A stretch of 64,000 nucleotides of DNA from Capitella teleta (taxonomy: Eukaryota; Annelida; Polychaeta; Capitellidae). The notes below the pieces were generated by a model, which did not search any database, was not told where the DNA came from, and worked only from the letters and a program-made list of their open reading frames with translations. Position numbers and translations under genes: made by a program. Below, one piece after another: positions 25,601 to 35,976 of the stretch. The stretch lies in NCBI GenBank assembly GCA_000328365.1, contig KB306678.1, positions 74,869 to 138,868 on the forward strand. The letters run 5' to 3'. Position 1 is the stretch's first letter, and each line of letters starts with the position of its first letter.

Positions 25601-26007
25601 ATTTGTAAACACTTAACGTAATCATCTGAGACAAAAATGTCACAATTCTATTTATAGCCTGAAGGATCAACCTGCCATCGGAGATGACGTTACGTAACAA
25701 GATTACCGCGATAAAGACAAGACAAACGTTGATAGCCGATGAATGTGTAGATCTACACAAGACATCGCTGCTACTAGAATGAGGGAGCTGATTGGCTGTT
25801 GTATTTCAATCTCAGATCCGCTCACTTAGTGCTCAACGCGTAATTACGGTGGAATTTCGGTTAAAGCGCGCTTGAACACTGACCGAGAAGGAGGAGTTTA
25901 ATGACCCTTCTGTCCTCATGAGCCATGTCCATCAACTGCTTGTCGATCTCGACGCTTCGGGCCTGGGCCTTCCGATCTTCGAAATCGTAGCTTAAACACG
26001 AGCCCAT
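19628..26007 (-). CDS. Heterotrimeric G-protein alpha subunit, divergent Gi/o-like, complete, nine coding exons
   Basis: G-alpha binds GTP, couples seven-pass receptors to effectors at the plasma membrane and hydrolyses GTP to switch off. Exons on the minus strand: 25884-26007, 21137-21228, 20976-21068, 20595-20755, 20415-20543, 20231-20360, 20103-20174, 19867-19954, 19628-19821, all in phase, 360 residues. The N-terminus MGSCLSYD has Gly2 and Ser6 for myristoylation and Cys4 for palmitoylation. The P-loop is GAGESGKST; switch I is [11 protein letters not shown] with the catalytic Arg and the Mg-binding Thr; switch II is [12 protein letters not shown] with the catalytic Gln. The guanine motif LFLNKMDLF is intact. 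The usual TCAT loop reads TTAT, as in G12/13. The tail NLSQAQLL lacks the pertussis-toxin Cys four residues from the end. Overall closest to the Gi/o group by eye, but the tail and the TTAT are unusual, so receptor coupling cannot be predicted. Intron 1 is 4.65 kb; the intron at 20175-20230 is only 56 bp. Confidence 0.93.
21229..25883. other. Large first intron of the G-alpha gene
   Basis: I found no gene inside. It holds two exact copies of the recurrent word GTGCGTTATGA (22045-22055 and 22416-22426), CRE palindromes at 23661-23668 and 24889-24896, a short 21-bp repeat near 24490-24580, and a tRNA-like A box at about 22306 with no B box. Confidence 0.6.
24494..24580. repeat. 21-bp tandem repeat, four copies
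   Basis: CATGGCGGCCATAGTTCATGG repeats four times without change in G-alpha intron 1. The unit itself contains GGCGGCC and CCAT, which resemble YY1-type sequence on one strand, but this may be chance. Confidence 0.85.
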
Positions 26008-26532
26008 GTTGAGCAGGATGTGCGATTCACATTGTCTGAAATATATAAAATCAACAAACAGAATTTAATCAACTCCACACTGAACTGTTTCAGGTATAAT
26101 TCGCCAATAGGAACTTAGCATCAGGTGTTGAATAATTAATTTTCAATCAGCAAAATACCTAAATGACTCCTGTACGAAGGCAGCACTGCGATATATAAGG
26201 CACATTCATTCATTGATTAGTTCCATTTGACTGCCTCAAAAGGGAGCTGGGGAATTTTGGTCCCTGGGGGAAGAAATGCAGGCGCACGTCCAGTCAGAGC
26301 ATTATGCATGCAATGAGACAAACGTCAAAATTCCCCGCTGAATCACGTGAATTATCCGAACTGACACAAAACAGCGACGAACGAAGAAGCCGCTTTAGAG
26401 CATAATCAGTGCACGAAGCCGCGTTGAATGAAGTTAACACGCCAAATGACAGGTTGCGAATGTTGATGTTTTCACTGCTGGTGAGCGTTTTAAGTGCTTC
26501 GGTGACGTTATGAATTTATTGGTGATGAAAAA

Positions 26533-26812
26533 GTGCGTTATGAGTTTTGCCGTGCAAGAAAAGTGCGTTATGAGTTTTGCCGTGCAAGAAAAGTGCGTTA
26601 TGAGTTTTGCCGTGCAAGAAAAGTGCGTTATGAATTTTGCCTTGCAAGAAAAGTGCGTTATGAATTTTGCCTTGCAAGAAAAGTGCGTTATGAATTTGGC
26701 AAAGTGCGTTATGAGTTTTGCCTTGCAAGAAAAGTGCGTTATGAATTTTGCCTTACAAGAAAAGTGCGTTATGAATTTTGCCGTGCAAGAAAAGTGTGTT
26801 ATGCATTTTTAT
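26533..26812 (+). repeat. 30-bp minisatellite built on GTGCGTTATGA (nine exact copies plus one decayed)
   Basis: The unit is AAGTGCGTTATGARTTTTGC followed by CKTGCAAGAA. GTGCGTTATGA starts at 26533, 26563, 26593, 26623, 26653, 26683, 26704, 26734 and 26764. One unit is cut to 21 bp, and a decayed tenth (GTGTGTTATGC) begins at 26794. Because the period is 30 bp, all frames stay open and give repetitive peptides that I do not regard as genes. It lies about 530 bp upstream of the G-alpha start codon. Confidence 0.9.
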
Positions 26813-27189
26813 GAGTAATAGCATAGAGGAAGAATAATGAGAGAGGACACGTGGGCAAAAGCCTATGGGGGCGATGTCTTTCGCCTCGCGAGCGCATTTT
26901 GCGATTTAGGAACGGTCAGCTCGAGCGCCAGTCCCCGTTTTAACATGGTTTTTTTTCCTATACCGGGCCGAAAAATGACTCTTAACATGGCCATATCTTT
27001 TTACTCCAGAGAGCGAGAGCTTTGAAATTTACATCCATCACAAATACATCGTGAAAATCCCAAATCAATATCGCTGATAATTACAAAGTTATTCGACTTT
27101 TTATAATCATTATCACAAACAATTTCGTTTTTCAAGCGACATTTTCAAGCGGTGATGTGGTTTTTATTTCAATTAAGTGTGGTTTCCAT

Positions 27190-27715
27190 ACCTGATTAGC
27201 ATAATCAATGTGTGGTCTGGCAAAGGATTTATATAGGAGAAGAAATGTGTGGTTATCAAGGTAAGTATATGTTCTTCTGATGAGGGCCATGATGGAATTA
27301 GATTTTTAAATTTTCGCTTGGATGTGGTGGTCAAAAGTTATCTGCTGGTCGTCATGCTTGAGCATTTATCAGTGTTAAAAACGAGAATTAATTCTCGAGT
27401 CCAGTAGGACATATTATTTATATCTTCTTGAAGTAAGAATGCGTCTGTAGGTTTAGTTATTTCACGGAATATTTTACCATCATCGATCCAAGTGAATATA
27501 TTTCCATTTATGCCTTAATATTCTAATATGTCTATCAATCTTTGGTGTGGGACTCGATCAAAACTTTTTTTGAAATCTACTAGTATATATATAAGATAAC
27601 GTCTATTTCTGGTCCTCTATCCAGTATCTCTGTCCATTGGTCCAGAACCGTAAGTAGTTGTAAAAGAGTGGATCTACCAGTGATGAAGCCATATTGTTTG
27701 TTGCTCAGGATATTA
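27190..27715 (-). mobile_element. LINE reverse-transcriptase fragment C
   Basis: On the minus strand from about 27710 the reading is NKQYGFITGRSTLLQLLTVL then DQWTEILDRGPEIDVI and VDFKKSFDRVPHQRLIDIL (about 27580-27525), the classic central RT block of Jockey/CR1-type LINEs. Later parts (TDAFLLQEDINNMSYWTREL, then HILTLITTHFFSYI towards 27230) resemble the downstream C-terminal section, so part of the palm appears deleted. At least one stop and frame changes are present. It is a dead, 5'-truncated copy. Confidence 0.7.
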
Positions 27716-27759
27716 TTTCTTATGATTCATTTACTTATTATTTTTCCCCATCTGTATAA

Positions 27760-29430
27760 ACAAGCCGAGTTCCCTGATAATACAGATTTTCTGATTACAG
27801 ACAAACATATCCATGGCTGCTATAACCAATCCTGCAAGCAGAAACTGATAGCCAAAGGACAAGATATCACAATAAGAAAATGTCTTGATATATTATGCGA
27901 CGTTTCGAGGCTCTATCATCCACGATGTCTCGCTTCAGCAGCACACAGAATGACAAAACCACAACTGAAGAACACGTAGATGCGCAGTATGCACGCGATC
28001 GACCCCTGCAGCGCCGCAGTAACAGAGACGAAAAACAGTCTCAGTCGTGCAGAAGGTGTGGTGGACAGAGACATGGTCGACAGCAATGCCCAGCAAAGAA
28101 CGCCACCTGTAGAAACTGCTCTAAGGTCGGCCACTTTGAACGTGTTTGCTTACAGAAGAAGACTGCGCATCAGAATGCATTGGAGATTGTTGATGGCTGC
28201 GATGAAGGCCAATCTGGTGACTTTGACATGAATCTCGTCTGCATAAACAGTCTGCAGCTGAACAGCACAAGAGAAGTCCTTGCTGCATTAACGTTCTACT
28301 GAGAGGGGCAAACGCATCCACATGAAGGAAAAGTAAACACGGGGGCTATGGCATCGTGTATACCAGTGGCGATGCTTGGTATTCGGAAATCATCACTGAA
28401 ACAAAATAGAGCGATATTGTCCTGCAATAGTAAGCAATAATCAACTGACTTCTATGTTACAGAGTATGGTCGCGAAATCATTCTTTGACTCCCATTCTGC
28501 AAAAACAGTTCCAACTAATATCGATGGCCAATGTGTGTTACCAGCGACAGGTATCCTGCTCCATGCAAGCGGTCCATATCACAGAAGAAAGCAGCATTGA
28601 TAATGGATCAATAAAGAAGAAATGGTCACGCCATCTTCCCCTCGACAAGACGACTGGAAGTGCTCTGGAGGATCTCAAGGAGATTTTCCCATCCATGTTT
28701 GATGGCTCAGTGGGACTTTTTGAAGGTGAAGTCCGACTAACCCTAAACAACGATGCTCGTCCAATCCAGTTGTCTCCTCGCGCAGTTCCTCAAAGCATCC
28801 TTCTAAAATTAAAGGCTGAACTCGATAAGATGGAACGTGAAGGCATTATCAGACCCTGCCCTGAAGTGACCAGCTGGGTCCACAACCTCGTTTCGGTTGT
28901 CAAGAGGAACGGAAGTCTCCGCGTTTGCTTAGATCCCCGCAATCTGAACAAGTACTTGGTTCGCACTGTACATCATACAGCATCATGGGAGGATGTCCAG
29001 CACAGCTTCAGACATGGCCGCGTCTTCTCTACTCTGGACGCCAAAAGCGGTTATTGGACCCAGAAACTAAGCAATGAGAGCCAACTACTGACTGCATTCA
29101 ACACACCATTTAAGAAATATTGTTTCCAGCGCCTTCCCTTTGGTCTGTCTGTTTCATCGGAGATCTTTTGCCAGAAGATGGATCAAGCTCTCCAAGGAAT
29201 TTCTGGCACCTTTCCCTGCGCAGATGACGTGAAAATTTAAGGGTCAAATGAAGAGCGTCATTATATCCACTTATTAGAAACCGTTGAAGCAACAATGAAG
29301 GCTGGTATAAAATTTAATCCTGACAAATGTACTATAAAACAGAGCTCCATTGAATACTTCGGACGCATCGTGACGCCAAAAGGCGTCAAACCAGACTCCA
29401 AGAAAGTCGATGCAATAATTTTGTTTACAA
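27760..29430 (+). mobile_element. Fossil Ty3/Gypsy-type LTR retrotransposon, gag zinc knuckle to RT
   Basis: Family: Metaviridae-like (Ty3/Gypsy) LTR element. Visible parts in order are a gag-like stretch, a two-knuckle CCHC zinc-binding region at about 28046-28150, and a reverse-transcriptase region at about 28620-29430 with the N-terminal approach typical of Gypsy RT (EREGIIRPCPEVTSWVHNLV, NGSLRVCLDPRNLNKYL). It is broken, with roughly three or four visible breaks. I see no protease, RNase H, integrase or LTRs, so it is a partial relic. Age is uncertain, perhaps moderate, because the RT is still easily recognised. Confidence 0.8.
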
Positions 29431-29460
29431 AATGTTGAAATAATTGTAATATCATTGATA

Positions 29461-29696
29461 GGTAACATATACTGAACTCTCAAATACTCTCGATTGACTC
29501 ATCAAATGCTAAAATAAGGAATCAGCGGCTCACGCCCAACCCCCTCCCGCAGCGCTCATTTTAGTCATTTATTGCTTCGTAAATAAGTTTGTTATGATCA
29601 TACCAGTTGTTACACGGGGAAAAAAAAGCATTTTCCTTGGATTATTATTCAAAAATAATCGCATGGAATTCAAAAATAATCGCATGGAAATAAAAA

Positions 29697-29734
<38 letters not shown>

Positions 29735-29790
29735 ATAACTATTACACACTGAACTTTCAAATACTCTGGATTCACGCATTCAGATTGCGT
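29461..29790. repeat. Diverged direct repeat flanking a poly-A tract
   Basis: CTGAACTCTCAAATACTCT near 29472 recurs as CTGAACTTTCAAATACTCT near 29750. Between them lie a doubled AAAAATAATCGCATGGAA (about 29654 and 29673) and an A-rich run at about 29691-29730. This may be the footprint of a poly-A retroposition event, which is inference. Confidence 0.5.
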
Positions 29791-29802
29791 CATGCTATTC
29801 TT

Positions 29803-30651
29803 CTTGCGTTTGTTAAAAAGTGCGTTATGACTACGAGGATAGAATTCTTGTGTCTTTTAACAACATGTGAAAACAGGATTGAAAACGGGTATAATCGTAA
29901 TTATTGTCATTAATTATAGCTGATAATGTTAAAATTTAGGATTTGTTTTTTGCACATAATTCCGACTTGGATTATAGTCCAAAGGGCGTCCTATATTACG
30001 AAAATGCAATTCTCGTTTGGTGGTCCATAGTATAGCTAATTTCTATTCGCCTACCAATATATAGTACGTGGAATACCTGCCAAGATCTTTCTGGTATATT
30101 ACACGATTCAAACAATCCAAAATTAGCATCAATAGAATCCTTCCAGTGTTCTGAGTAAATATATATACCCCATTCAATCATTAACCACTAGTTTACACCT
30201 TGCCAGAATCAAATTTTTACTTTATAAATAATTCCTATCTCCTACCATGGCGTGGTCACAGACATGGGTTTTCATGTATTTTACACGATTCAATCATTTC
30301 GAAATTGGCATCAATGCAATCCTTCCAGTGCTCTGAGCTGATATATACTGCCCTAAATCATTGCCCACCAGTTTACACCTTGCCAAGATGATTGAATCAT
30401 GTAATATACATAAAAAGTCAAAATCCTAGAAATAGGCATTATTTTTAAAGTACACATTTGATCCTGGCAAGGTGTAAACTGGTTGGATATGATTGAATAG
30501 GGTATATATTTACTCAGAGCACTGGAAGGATTGTATTGATGCTAATTTCAGATTGATTGAATCATGTAATACAATGTATACATGAAATCCGATGTCCGTG
30601 GCCACGCCATGGTGGAGATAAGAGTCATAACGCACTTTTTACAGACGCAAG
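29803..30651. mobile_element. Fold-back/MITE-like DNA element with 30-bp terminal inverted repeats
   Basis: The left end starts CTTGCGTTTGTTAAAAAG and runs into GTGCGTTATGACT (29803-29832). The right end, read on the other strand from 30651, starts CTTGCGTCTGTAAAAAG and runs into GTGCGTTATGACT. About 28 of 30 positions match. Inside are two direct copies of a roughly 100-bp block (about 30105-30206 and 30285-30390, with TCCTTCCAGTG and TTTACACCTTGCCA). A third copy is inverted (about 30464-30560). ACCATGGCGTGGTCACAGAC at about 30244 is inverted again near 30590-30612, so most of the right half folds into a long hairpin. No coding capacity. Target-site duplication not clear. Confidence 0.65.
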
Positions 30652-31200
30652 TCGGCGACCCGTGGCGCCACCACTGGACCGGAACCGGAACTGAGAACTT
30701 TATCGTGCTCAATCCCCAAGAACTGAGGTATCGCTAGACGCAGAGACGTTTCCCCAGAGGGGAATAAGGTATCGCCTGATCAAGGTGGTCGTCTCCTTTC
30801 TTCCAAGTTCAACAACTTCCCCCTTTGCTGAGTAACCGCCCTAACTACAAGATAGTGCAGATACGAACCATAATTTTCACAGGTTTACAGTAGCTGACAG
30901 CCTGACATACCTAAACGGCTAGCATTAATTCCACAAGTGTAACTGATCTGATGTAGTGCATTTATGCAAACGGATATTTCAGGCACACTTCTGGGCTTAG
31001 GCTAGCATCACAATCATTTGGTTCCAACTTTTTACCACCAACTTACAACATACTACATACTATATAGCCGTGCCACTCCTTTCGGCTGAAGCGACGCAAC
31101 GCTGCGTAAACGACGTCCAATTGCGAGCTCATAAATATTCATGAGCTCAGTGTGACGTCACTGGGGGCAGTAGAAATATTTTCTCGCAGCGAGCAGCATA
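30652..31200. other. Intergenic DNA with an imperfect palindrome and a CRE
   Basis: No gene is seen. GAGCTCATAAATATTCATGAGC at 31122-31145 is a near-perfect palindrome, and TGACGTCA follows at 31153-31160. Confidence 0.4.
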
Positions 31201-31209
31201 GGGATTTAC

Positions 31210-31455
31210 ATGTTGAGCAATCTGCGCGACGGCAGTTCTCTTTACATATTGCCATATATGGACGCCTATATAGAAAACAAGATTAAGGATAAACTCGAAT
31301 ATGTTTGCACGGATCATCTGGGGATCGAACCATACATGTTTGAACCCGATGTCACTGACAATGAAGGAGGGAGAAGGCAGGGAAGCGAGAGTGCTAGCGA
31401 GCAGAGTTGGAACGGAGAAGGGGAGGCACGCAGCATCAGCGGCGGCAACGTATAA
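31210..31455 (+). CDS. Possible exon or relic with a PYMFEP motif
   Basis: An 81-codon frame contains LEYVCTDHLGIEPYMFEPDV followed by a Gly/Ser/Glu-rich acidic tail. A 'PYxFEP' box before an acidic linker is something I associate with P2X7-C-terminal-domain-like proteins of invertebrates, but this is from memory and uncertain. No matching downstream domain is found on this strand. It could be a lone exon, a decayed gene, or chance. Confidence 0.25.
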   Translation: MLSNLRDGSSLYILPYMDAYIENKIKDKLEYVCTDHLGIEPYMFEPDVTDNEGGRRQGSESASEQSWNGEGEARSISGGNV

Positions 31456-32245
31456 CAATTTTGTTATACGAAAAGGAAAAATCGTGTTCGAAATAATTCT
31501 ATGGAACGGTGAGAAATCTATTGACATATTCAGAAATGTTTTGATTTGATGCTGCAGATTTGGCGATGACGCCACTGTGCGTGCATGCTTGTTCACACCC
31601 CGAAGCTTCGAGCTGCTCTGCACTGAACGACGACTGCGCGCTGTGAGGTGACATCGATAATGCGATATTTCTGGGAATATTTGCCATAAAGTGACTCGGA
31701 AAATGGCCTGAAATACATGACAAGAGGCTACTCTAACCATATACGGAACATTTGTCTGCTTTCAAAACCCGGCGCTTTCAAAACCCGGTTTGTAATCAAA
31801 AGTTAGCTCCCTCATGCAGTGAAAGATGGGGATTTGCATGCATTCTCTCTTCTGATGCTCAACAGATCGTGCCCCCTAGTACGTCATCGCTAAATGTCAA
31901 CTCCTCCGCGATAATGTTTGGAGCTCCTTTTAAGCACTTTTCACCGCACAAACTTTTTTTCCACGTGGAATATTTATTTGTATTGTTGTGTAGATCCTCA
32001 TTATGCTTAGCAATTATCATGCTAACGCTAGCCCTCTAATACAAACTCTCTACTTTGTTTTATCTTATGAGATAGGCATTAGTGCTACTGTCACAACAAT
32101 AGCACCCTCAAACAAACAATAGTACGAAAGCGTTGCCTTAATAATGCGTTCAATGAAGCTTATCCATGGTCCCGGGCCCTGTTTGCCGCCAAAAGTGGAA
32201 ATATTGCGGAATGTTGAGTGTACTCTATTGCGATAAATCGGCATA

Positions 32246-32325
32246 AATGTTGATTAAATGTTGATTAAATGTTGATTAAATGTTGATTAAATGTTGATTA
32301 AATGTTGATTAAATGTTGATTAAAT
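32246..32325. repeat. 11-bp tandem repeat, about seven copies
   Basis: AAATGTTGATT is repeated without change about seven times, with the series ending in TTAAATTAGAA. Confidence 0.9.
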
Positions 32326-32627
32326 TAGAATAGAAATGATAGGAATAGCAGCATGACATGTCAAACATGAGCATGACAAACCATTCCAAGTATTTAATTA
32401 TCTTATTTTCCCCAGTATTACGGGTTCTACGTACAGTTCTATACATATTTCGAAATTAAATCAATGGACGTAGATAATTTGTGGAGCTCACACTAAATAA
32501 ATTTAGAAATATGTAATATGTTGTGCTTTTGGACACACCCCTACCATGTTTAAAACGTGTTTTATATCCATAAGCTACCACTTTGATACTGCTATCACGT
32601 CATAACGTTAATTAAAGATGTTGAACA

Positions 32628-32870
32628 CAGTGAAACCGCGATATACCGTCACTCGCTATAACGACGGCCGCGCTTAACGGCAGCATTTAGCCTGTGACGA
32701 ATCTATATCCATGTTAAGGCCCTCGTTATAACAGAATCCTTGGTTTCCGACACCGATAGGGCCTCTCTTGTGACAAAACCATGCTTTATGCCCAAAATTG
32801 CCTTTTTATACCGACACTGACGCTGACTTATTTTTCAGTTTGACAGTAAAACGACAGTTAACTGACGCGT
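32628..32870. mobile_element. Possible pogo/Tigger-like transposon end
   Basis: CAGTGAAACCGCGATATACC at about 32629, followed by CGCTATAACGACGGC, TTAACGGCAG and CTCGTTATAACAGAATCC, resembles the terminal repeats of pogo/Tigger elements, which start CAGT and carry repeated 'CGxTATAACG' words. No matching far end or transposase frame was found. Low to moderate confidence. Confidence 0.4.
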
Positions 32871-33045
32871 TAACCCGGACGGCTAGAATGATTTCACTTT
32901 GCTCCAAGCGCAGAGCTATCCTTTCATTCAATCGTGGCGAGTGCTGCATGACAAGAGTGTGTTAAATCGTTAAAGACGTGATCTCTAATTAGCATTGAGT
33001 CAATTGAAAACTCGCACGATTGAAGATTTAATATATATATACCAT

Positions 33046-33609
33046 TTATTGCGTAAATTCTCGATTTACAATAATTTTAATGGAGAAAAAAAAAAAAGAA
33101 AATGAAGTGTGAAAGGAAGAAACCGTCACGAAAGTGAAACCGTCACGTGAGACAAAAGGGAAAGGAGGAAAGGGGGAAAAAAGTCGCAAATAGTCATTGC
33201 TACAACACATGTGTTTGAGAAGATCGGTAGCTTCTGTTGGGTTTATTGGCGATATCAAGCTACCTTCTCTAATTTTCATTAATTCTATAACTGAGCTGGC
33301 ACAGCAGAGACTCTCCTGATCTGTGGTCGCCTCACAAAATTCAGACAATTTTTTTCGTATCGAATGATTATCGATCAGATTGTTTAACTTGTCATAATTA
33401 ATATTTACAAACGACATGAGTTGCCTTAAGTTGCAAGCAACACTAGACGAGCTAAAGGGGAGCAGGCGTGTGCACAAGCTGACTATGTGGTTCGTACTTG
33501 TGGTACATCCGACATAAAAAGATTGGATTTCTAGGTGTCCTAGAAAATCGCTTGTTAAAATAAGAAAAATAGCAAAAAATATTTTTTTTTCGCACCTGAC
33601 TGGTGGCAA
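33046..33609 (-). CDS. Uncharacterised 187-codon minus-strand frame
   Basis: The frame includes a plausible middle, RKKLSEFCEATTDQESLCCA then SVIELMKIREGSLISP, and ends in a low-complexity Phe/Ser stretch read from poly-A/G sequence. The box C-x3-T-D-x-E-S-x-C-C recalls the 'MPTExExxCC' box of the P2X7 cytoplasmic domain. The match is short and later family residues are not clear. It could be a single exon of a real gene or a relic. There is no good start context. Confidence 0.25.
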   Translation of the reverse strand: MPPVRCEKKIFFAIFLILTSDFLGHLEIQSFYVGCTTSTNHIVSLCTRLLPFSSSSVACNLRQLMSFVNINYDKLNNLIDNHSIRKKLSEFCEATTDQESLCCASSVIELMKIREGSLISPINPTEATDLLKHMCCSNDYLRLFSPFPPFPFVSRDGFTFVTVSSFHTSFSFFFFSIKIIVNREFTQ

Positions 33610-33733
33610 AATGATTATTCTATCTATTTCCGAAAATAAAATAAAAAAATATCCAGGGGTTTAGTCGCAGGACACGCTGATATGACGAGGCTCATTGTAA
33701 AAGATGGGGAACTCGGTCTTTCATCACAGCTCC

Positions 33734-33741
33734 TGACGTCA
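33734..33741. promoter_or_regulatory. CRE palindrome upstream of the nine-exon gene
   Basis: TGACGTCA lies in CCTGACGTCACGCC, 223 bp before the proposed start codon at 33964. A splice acceptor (CTTTCCTTTGTAG) sits just before the coding start, so an untranslated first exon near this site is plausible. Confidence 0.35.
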
Positions 33742-33963
33742 CGCCTGTTAGCAATATATCTCCCGCGAAATCGTTAGCGATGATATTCCTTGTGTGGGCC
33801 AGGCATAGGAATCATTTTTGGTGCTCAAATAACGACTAAAGTCTATTTTTAACCAGTTCTCCCTCTCTTTAAAGTGTAATTGATTAATCAATGAGACAGC
33901 TCTCGATCCACCAGTTCGGGCGCTTGGCATAACTCACTCTGTTTTAGCTTTCCTTTGTAGGTC

Positions 33964-35976
33964 ATGAGTTTTGTGAACCAGATGGAATCTGTGCGGTACG
34001 TTGTGTCGAATCAACGAAAGCCAAGTCAACAGATCTTTTTTGTAGTGCGCGGTGCAGATGTTGAGATTGGTGAGAATTAATATTTGAGGCTTTTTGTACT
34101 GTATTGTAATTCTTTTTTTTTTTTTCTTTTTTTTCTTTAGGCTACATGAATTCGATCTCCTTCGCTCAACCAGAGACAGGTAAAATTAAGTTAAATGAAC
34201 AAAAGGAATCTAAAATTGTTATATGTCATTCGCAGTTGACAAGGTGGTGGACCCTGAGTTGCTTGAATTCAATGAATGTTATGCCTCAAAAGTTTCCAAA
34301 AACAACGGACAGAAACCACAGATCTCTGTTCATGAATTACGTCACATAATTCCACTGTTGATTATGCAATTGTTTGGAGACAGAGCTGACTATTGCAAAA
34401 GCAAAGGTGACCATTCACATTTACGTTTGGCAGTTATAATTTCCTCTTTCAGGCATGTATCAGACCGCCCCAGTAGGTTGGCCATCTGGTGTGCCCTTCT
34501 GCGATCCAAATAACTCTGATGGTTCTTGCGGTAAACCAAAGAAAGAAAAACTGCTTCAAATGTTTGACTTTTTGATAGTTGAATTCAACGTTAGTGAAGA
34601 AAGCACACACAAATCAAAGATTCTAACGTTTTAATTCCCCAGAAAGACATCGTGCAGTCCCCAAACGCTGATGAAAGATTGCTCAATATGGTGCATACTA
34701 TTTTGCTTGCTCACGATTCGGCAGTCTCCTGCTCTCAAGAAGAAGAGTCCAAATCAACTACGCCACGCCGGCGTCCATCGTCCGAGCCAAGCGAGCAGAG
34801 CGGGTCGAAACGATTGAAGAAGGTGGCGACCCCTTCTCTTGCATTTGCTCAAGCGTCGACATCTGGCAGTGTGAGCCCAGCTGCCTTTCATCCTGCAGAA
34901 CCAACTGCCACTCATATCAGCGGTGAGGACATCCAGGCTCCAGAACTTCTGAGCCAAATTGAGGAGGTGCAGGAAGAGAACGGAAGAGATCTGAGGAGAT
35001 GCAGAGAGTCTGAAAGCAAGAAGTCCACTGAGGTCCAGGATGATGACGAAGAGGTCGTCAATCTCTTCGCTGACATCCGTGAGCGAAATGACCATAAGTT
35101 GCGTAACATACAGGCGAAAAAGTTGATCCCATGGAGTGATTGGGAGTATCTTAACTCCGTCAATGGTCAGTGCTAGAATGTTCCCATGATGAGGTTTTGA
35201 AAGTTTTGTATCACATTTCAGATGAACTGATGAAAACAAGAGATATCTGCTTGGGTTCTGACGAAGAAGAGAAAGTGAAAGTCTTAGAGAAAGAGCACGA
35301 TTTCAGTTTGATGCTTGATGTTTGTCTCACGCTGCGTCACTTGCCGGAGAAATACCGCGCGATGAAGAGCGACACTCAAGGTAGGGACCCTTGGTGGCGC
35401 CTCTTGCGTCCTTCCTTCCCCCTCACTGTGCTTTACACTCAGGATTTGCACCCCCTACGACTGAGCCCCCTACGATTGAGGGGTTGATGCTGGATCTCTT
35501 AGAACTGAAGCTTGCCAACTCGTCCAGTAAGATCGTCTCCGAAGGCAATCTGATCTGTGACCCCTGCAACCACAAGGACCCCATCGAAGACGTTGATCAA
35601 TTTTTTCATTTGGATAACACGGTGGGACCGAGCCAAATGAAGATAGACGATGAAATCGACCCACAAATGACCGTGGATATCAGCGTCACGGACTGCCTCT
35701 GTGGTTTGTGATCAGTATGTATTGAAACTTTTCTTTTAATTGTCGCATTTTTGCCTTTTCCTCACAGATACTCCCATGGCCGTACCGATTCCTGCAACAG
35801 CAGAGAGGAAGGTTGCCCCAGGTATCGATATTTCTTAATCAATTAAAATCAATGAACAATTATTTCTGTATTCAGTTCTGGTCCAAGCAAGTAAATTAAA
35901 AGGAAGAATGCCAGCTGGAAAAAGGGTTGAATTCGCCTTCGTGTTTGACACTGGCGCCATGGCAACTGAGAAGTGA
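33964..35976 (+). CDS. Unrecognised nuclear-looking protein, complete, nine exons
   Basis: Exons 33964-34069, 34141-34179, 34236-34406, 34453-34589, 34643-35165, 35222-35380, 35443-35703, 35768-35821 and 35876-35976 join in phase with GT-AG junctions and give 516 residues. Introns are short (46-77 bp). Residues 1-150 look like a folded domain: MSFVNQMESVRYVVSNQRKP, HELRHIIPLLIMQLFGDRAD, then VGWPSGVPFCDPNN and KEKLLQMFDFLIVEFNKDIV. About 191-211 is a bipartite-NLS-like region (TPRRRPSSEP...KRLKK). Then come a Ser/Ala/Pro-rich linker, a charged helix (EEVQEENGRDLRRCRES, DDDEEVVNLFADIRERND), a second small domain (DFSLMLDVCLTLRHLPEKY), an acidic stretch and a basic C-terminus (ASKLKGRMPAGKRVEF). 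Start: first Met after a splice acceptor. AATAAA lies at 36075-36080. Function unknown; a chromatin or transcription role is only a guess from composition. Confidence 0.75.

Noticed and set aside
26510-26818. Long open frames on both strands giving repetitive peptides (EKCVMSFAVQ, and others)
   Set aside because: They exist only because the minisatellite period of 30 bp keeps every frame open; no start context or splice sites.
31147-31740. 197-codon minus-strand frame overlapping the PYMFEP frame
   Set aside because: Composition looks random (long low-complexity hydrophobic stretches) and it ends in the palindromic flank; no motif supports it.
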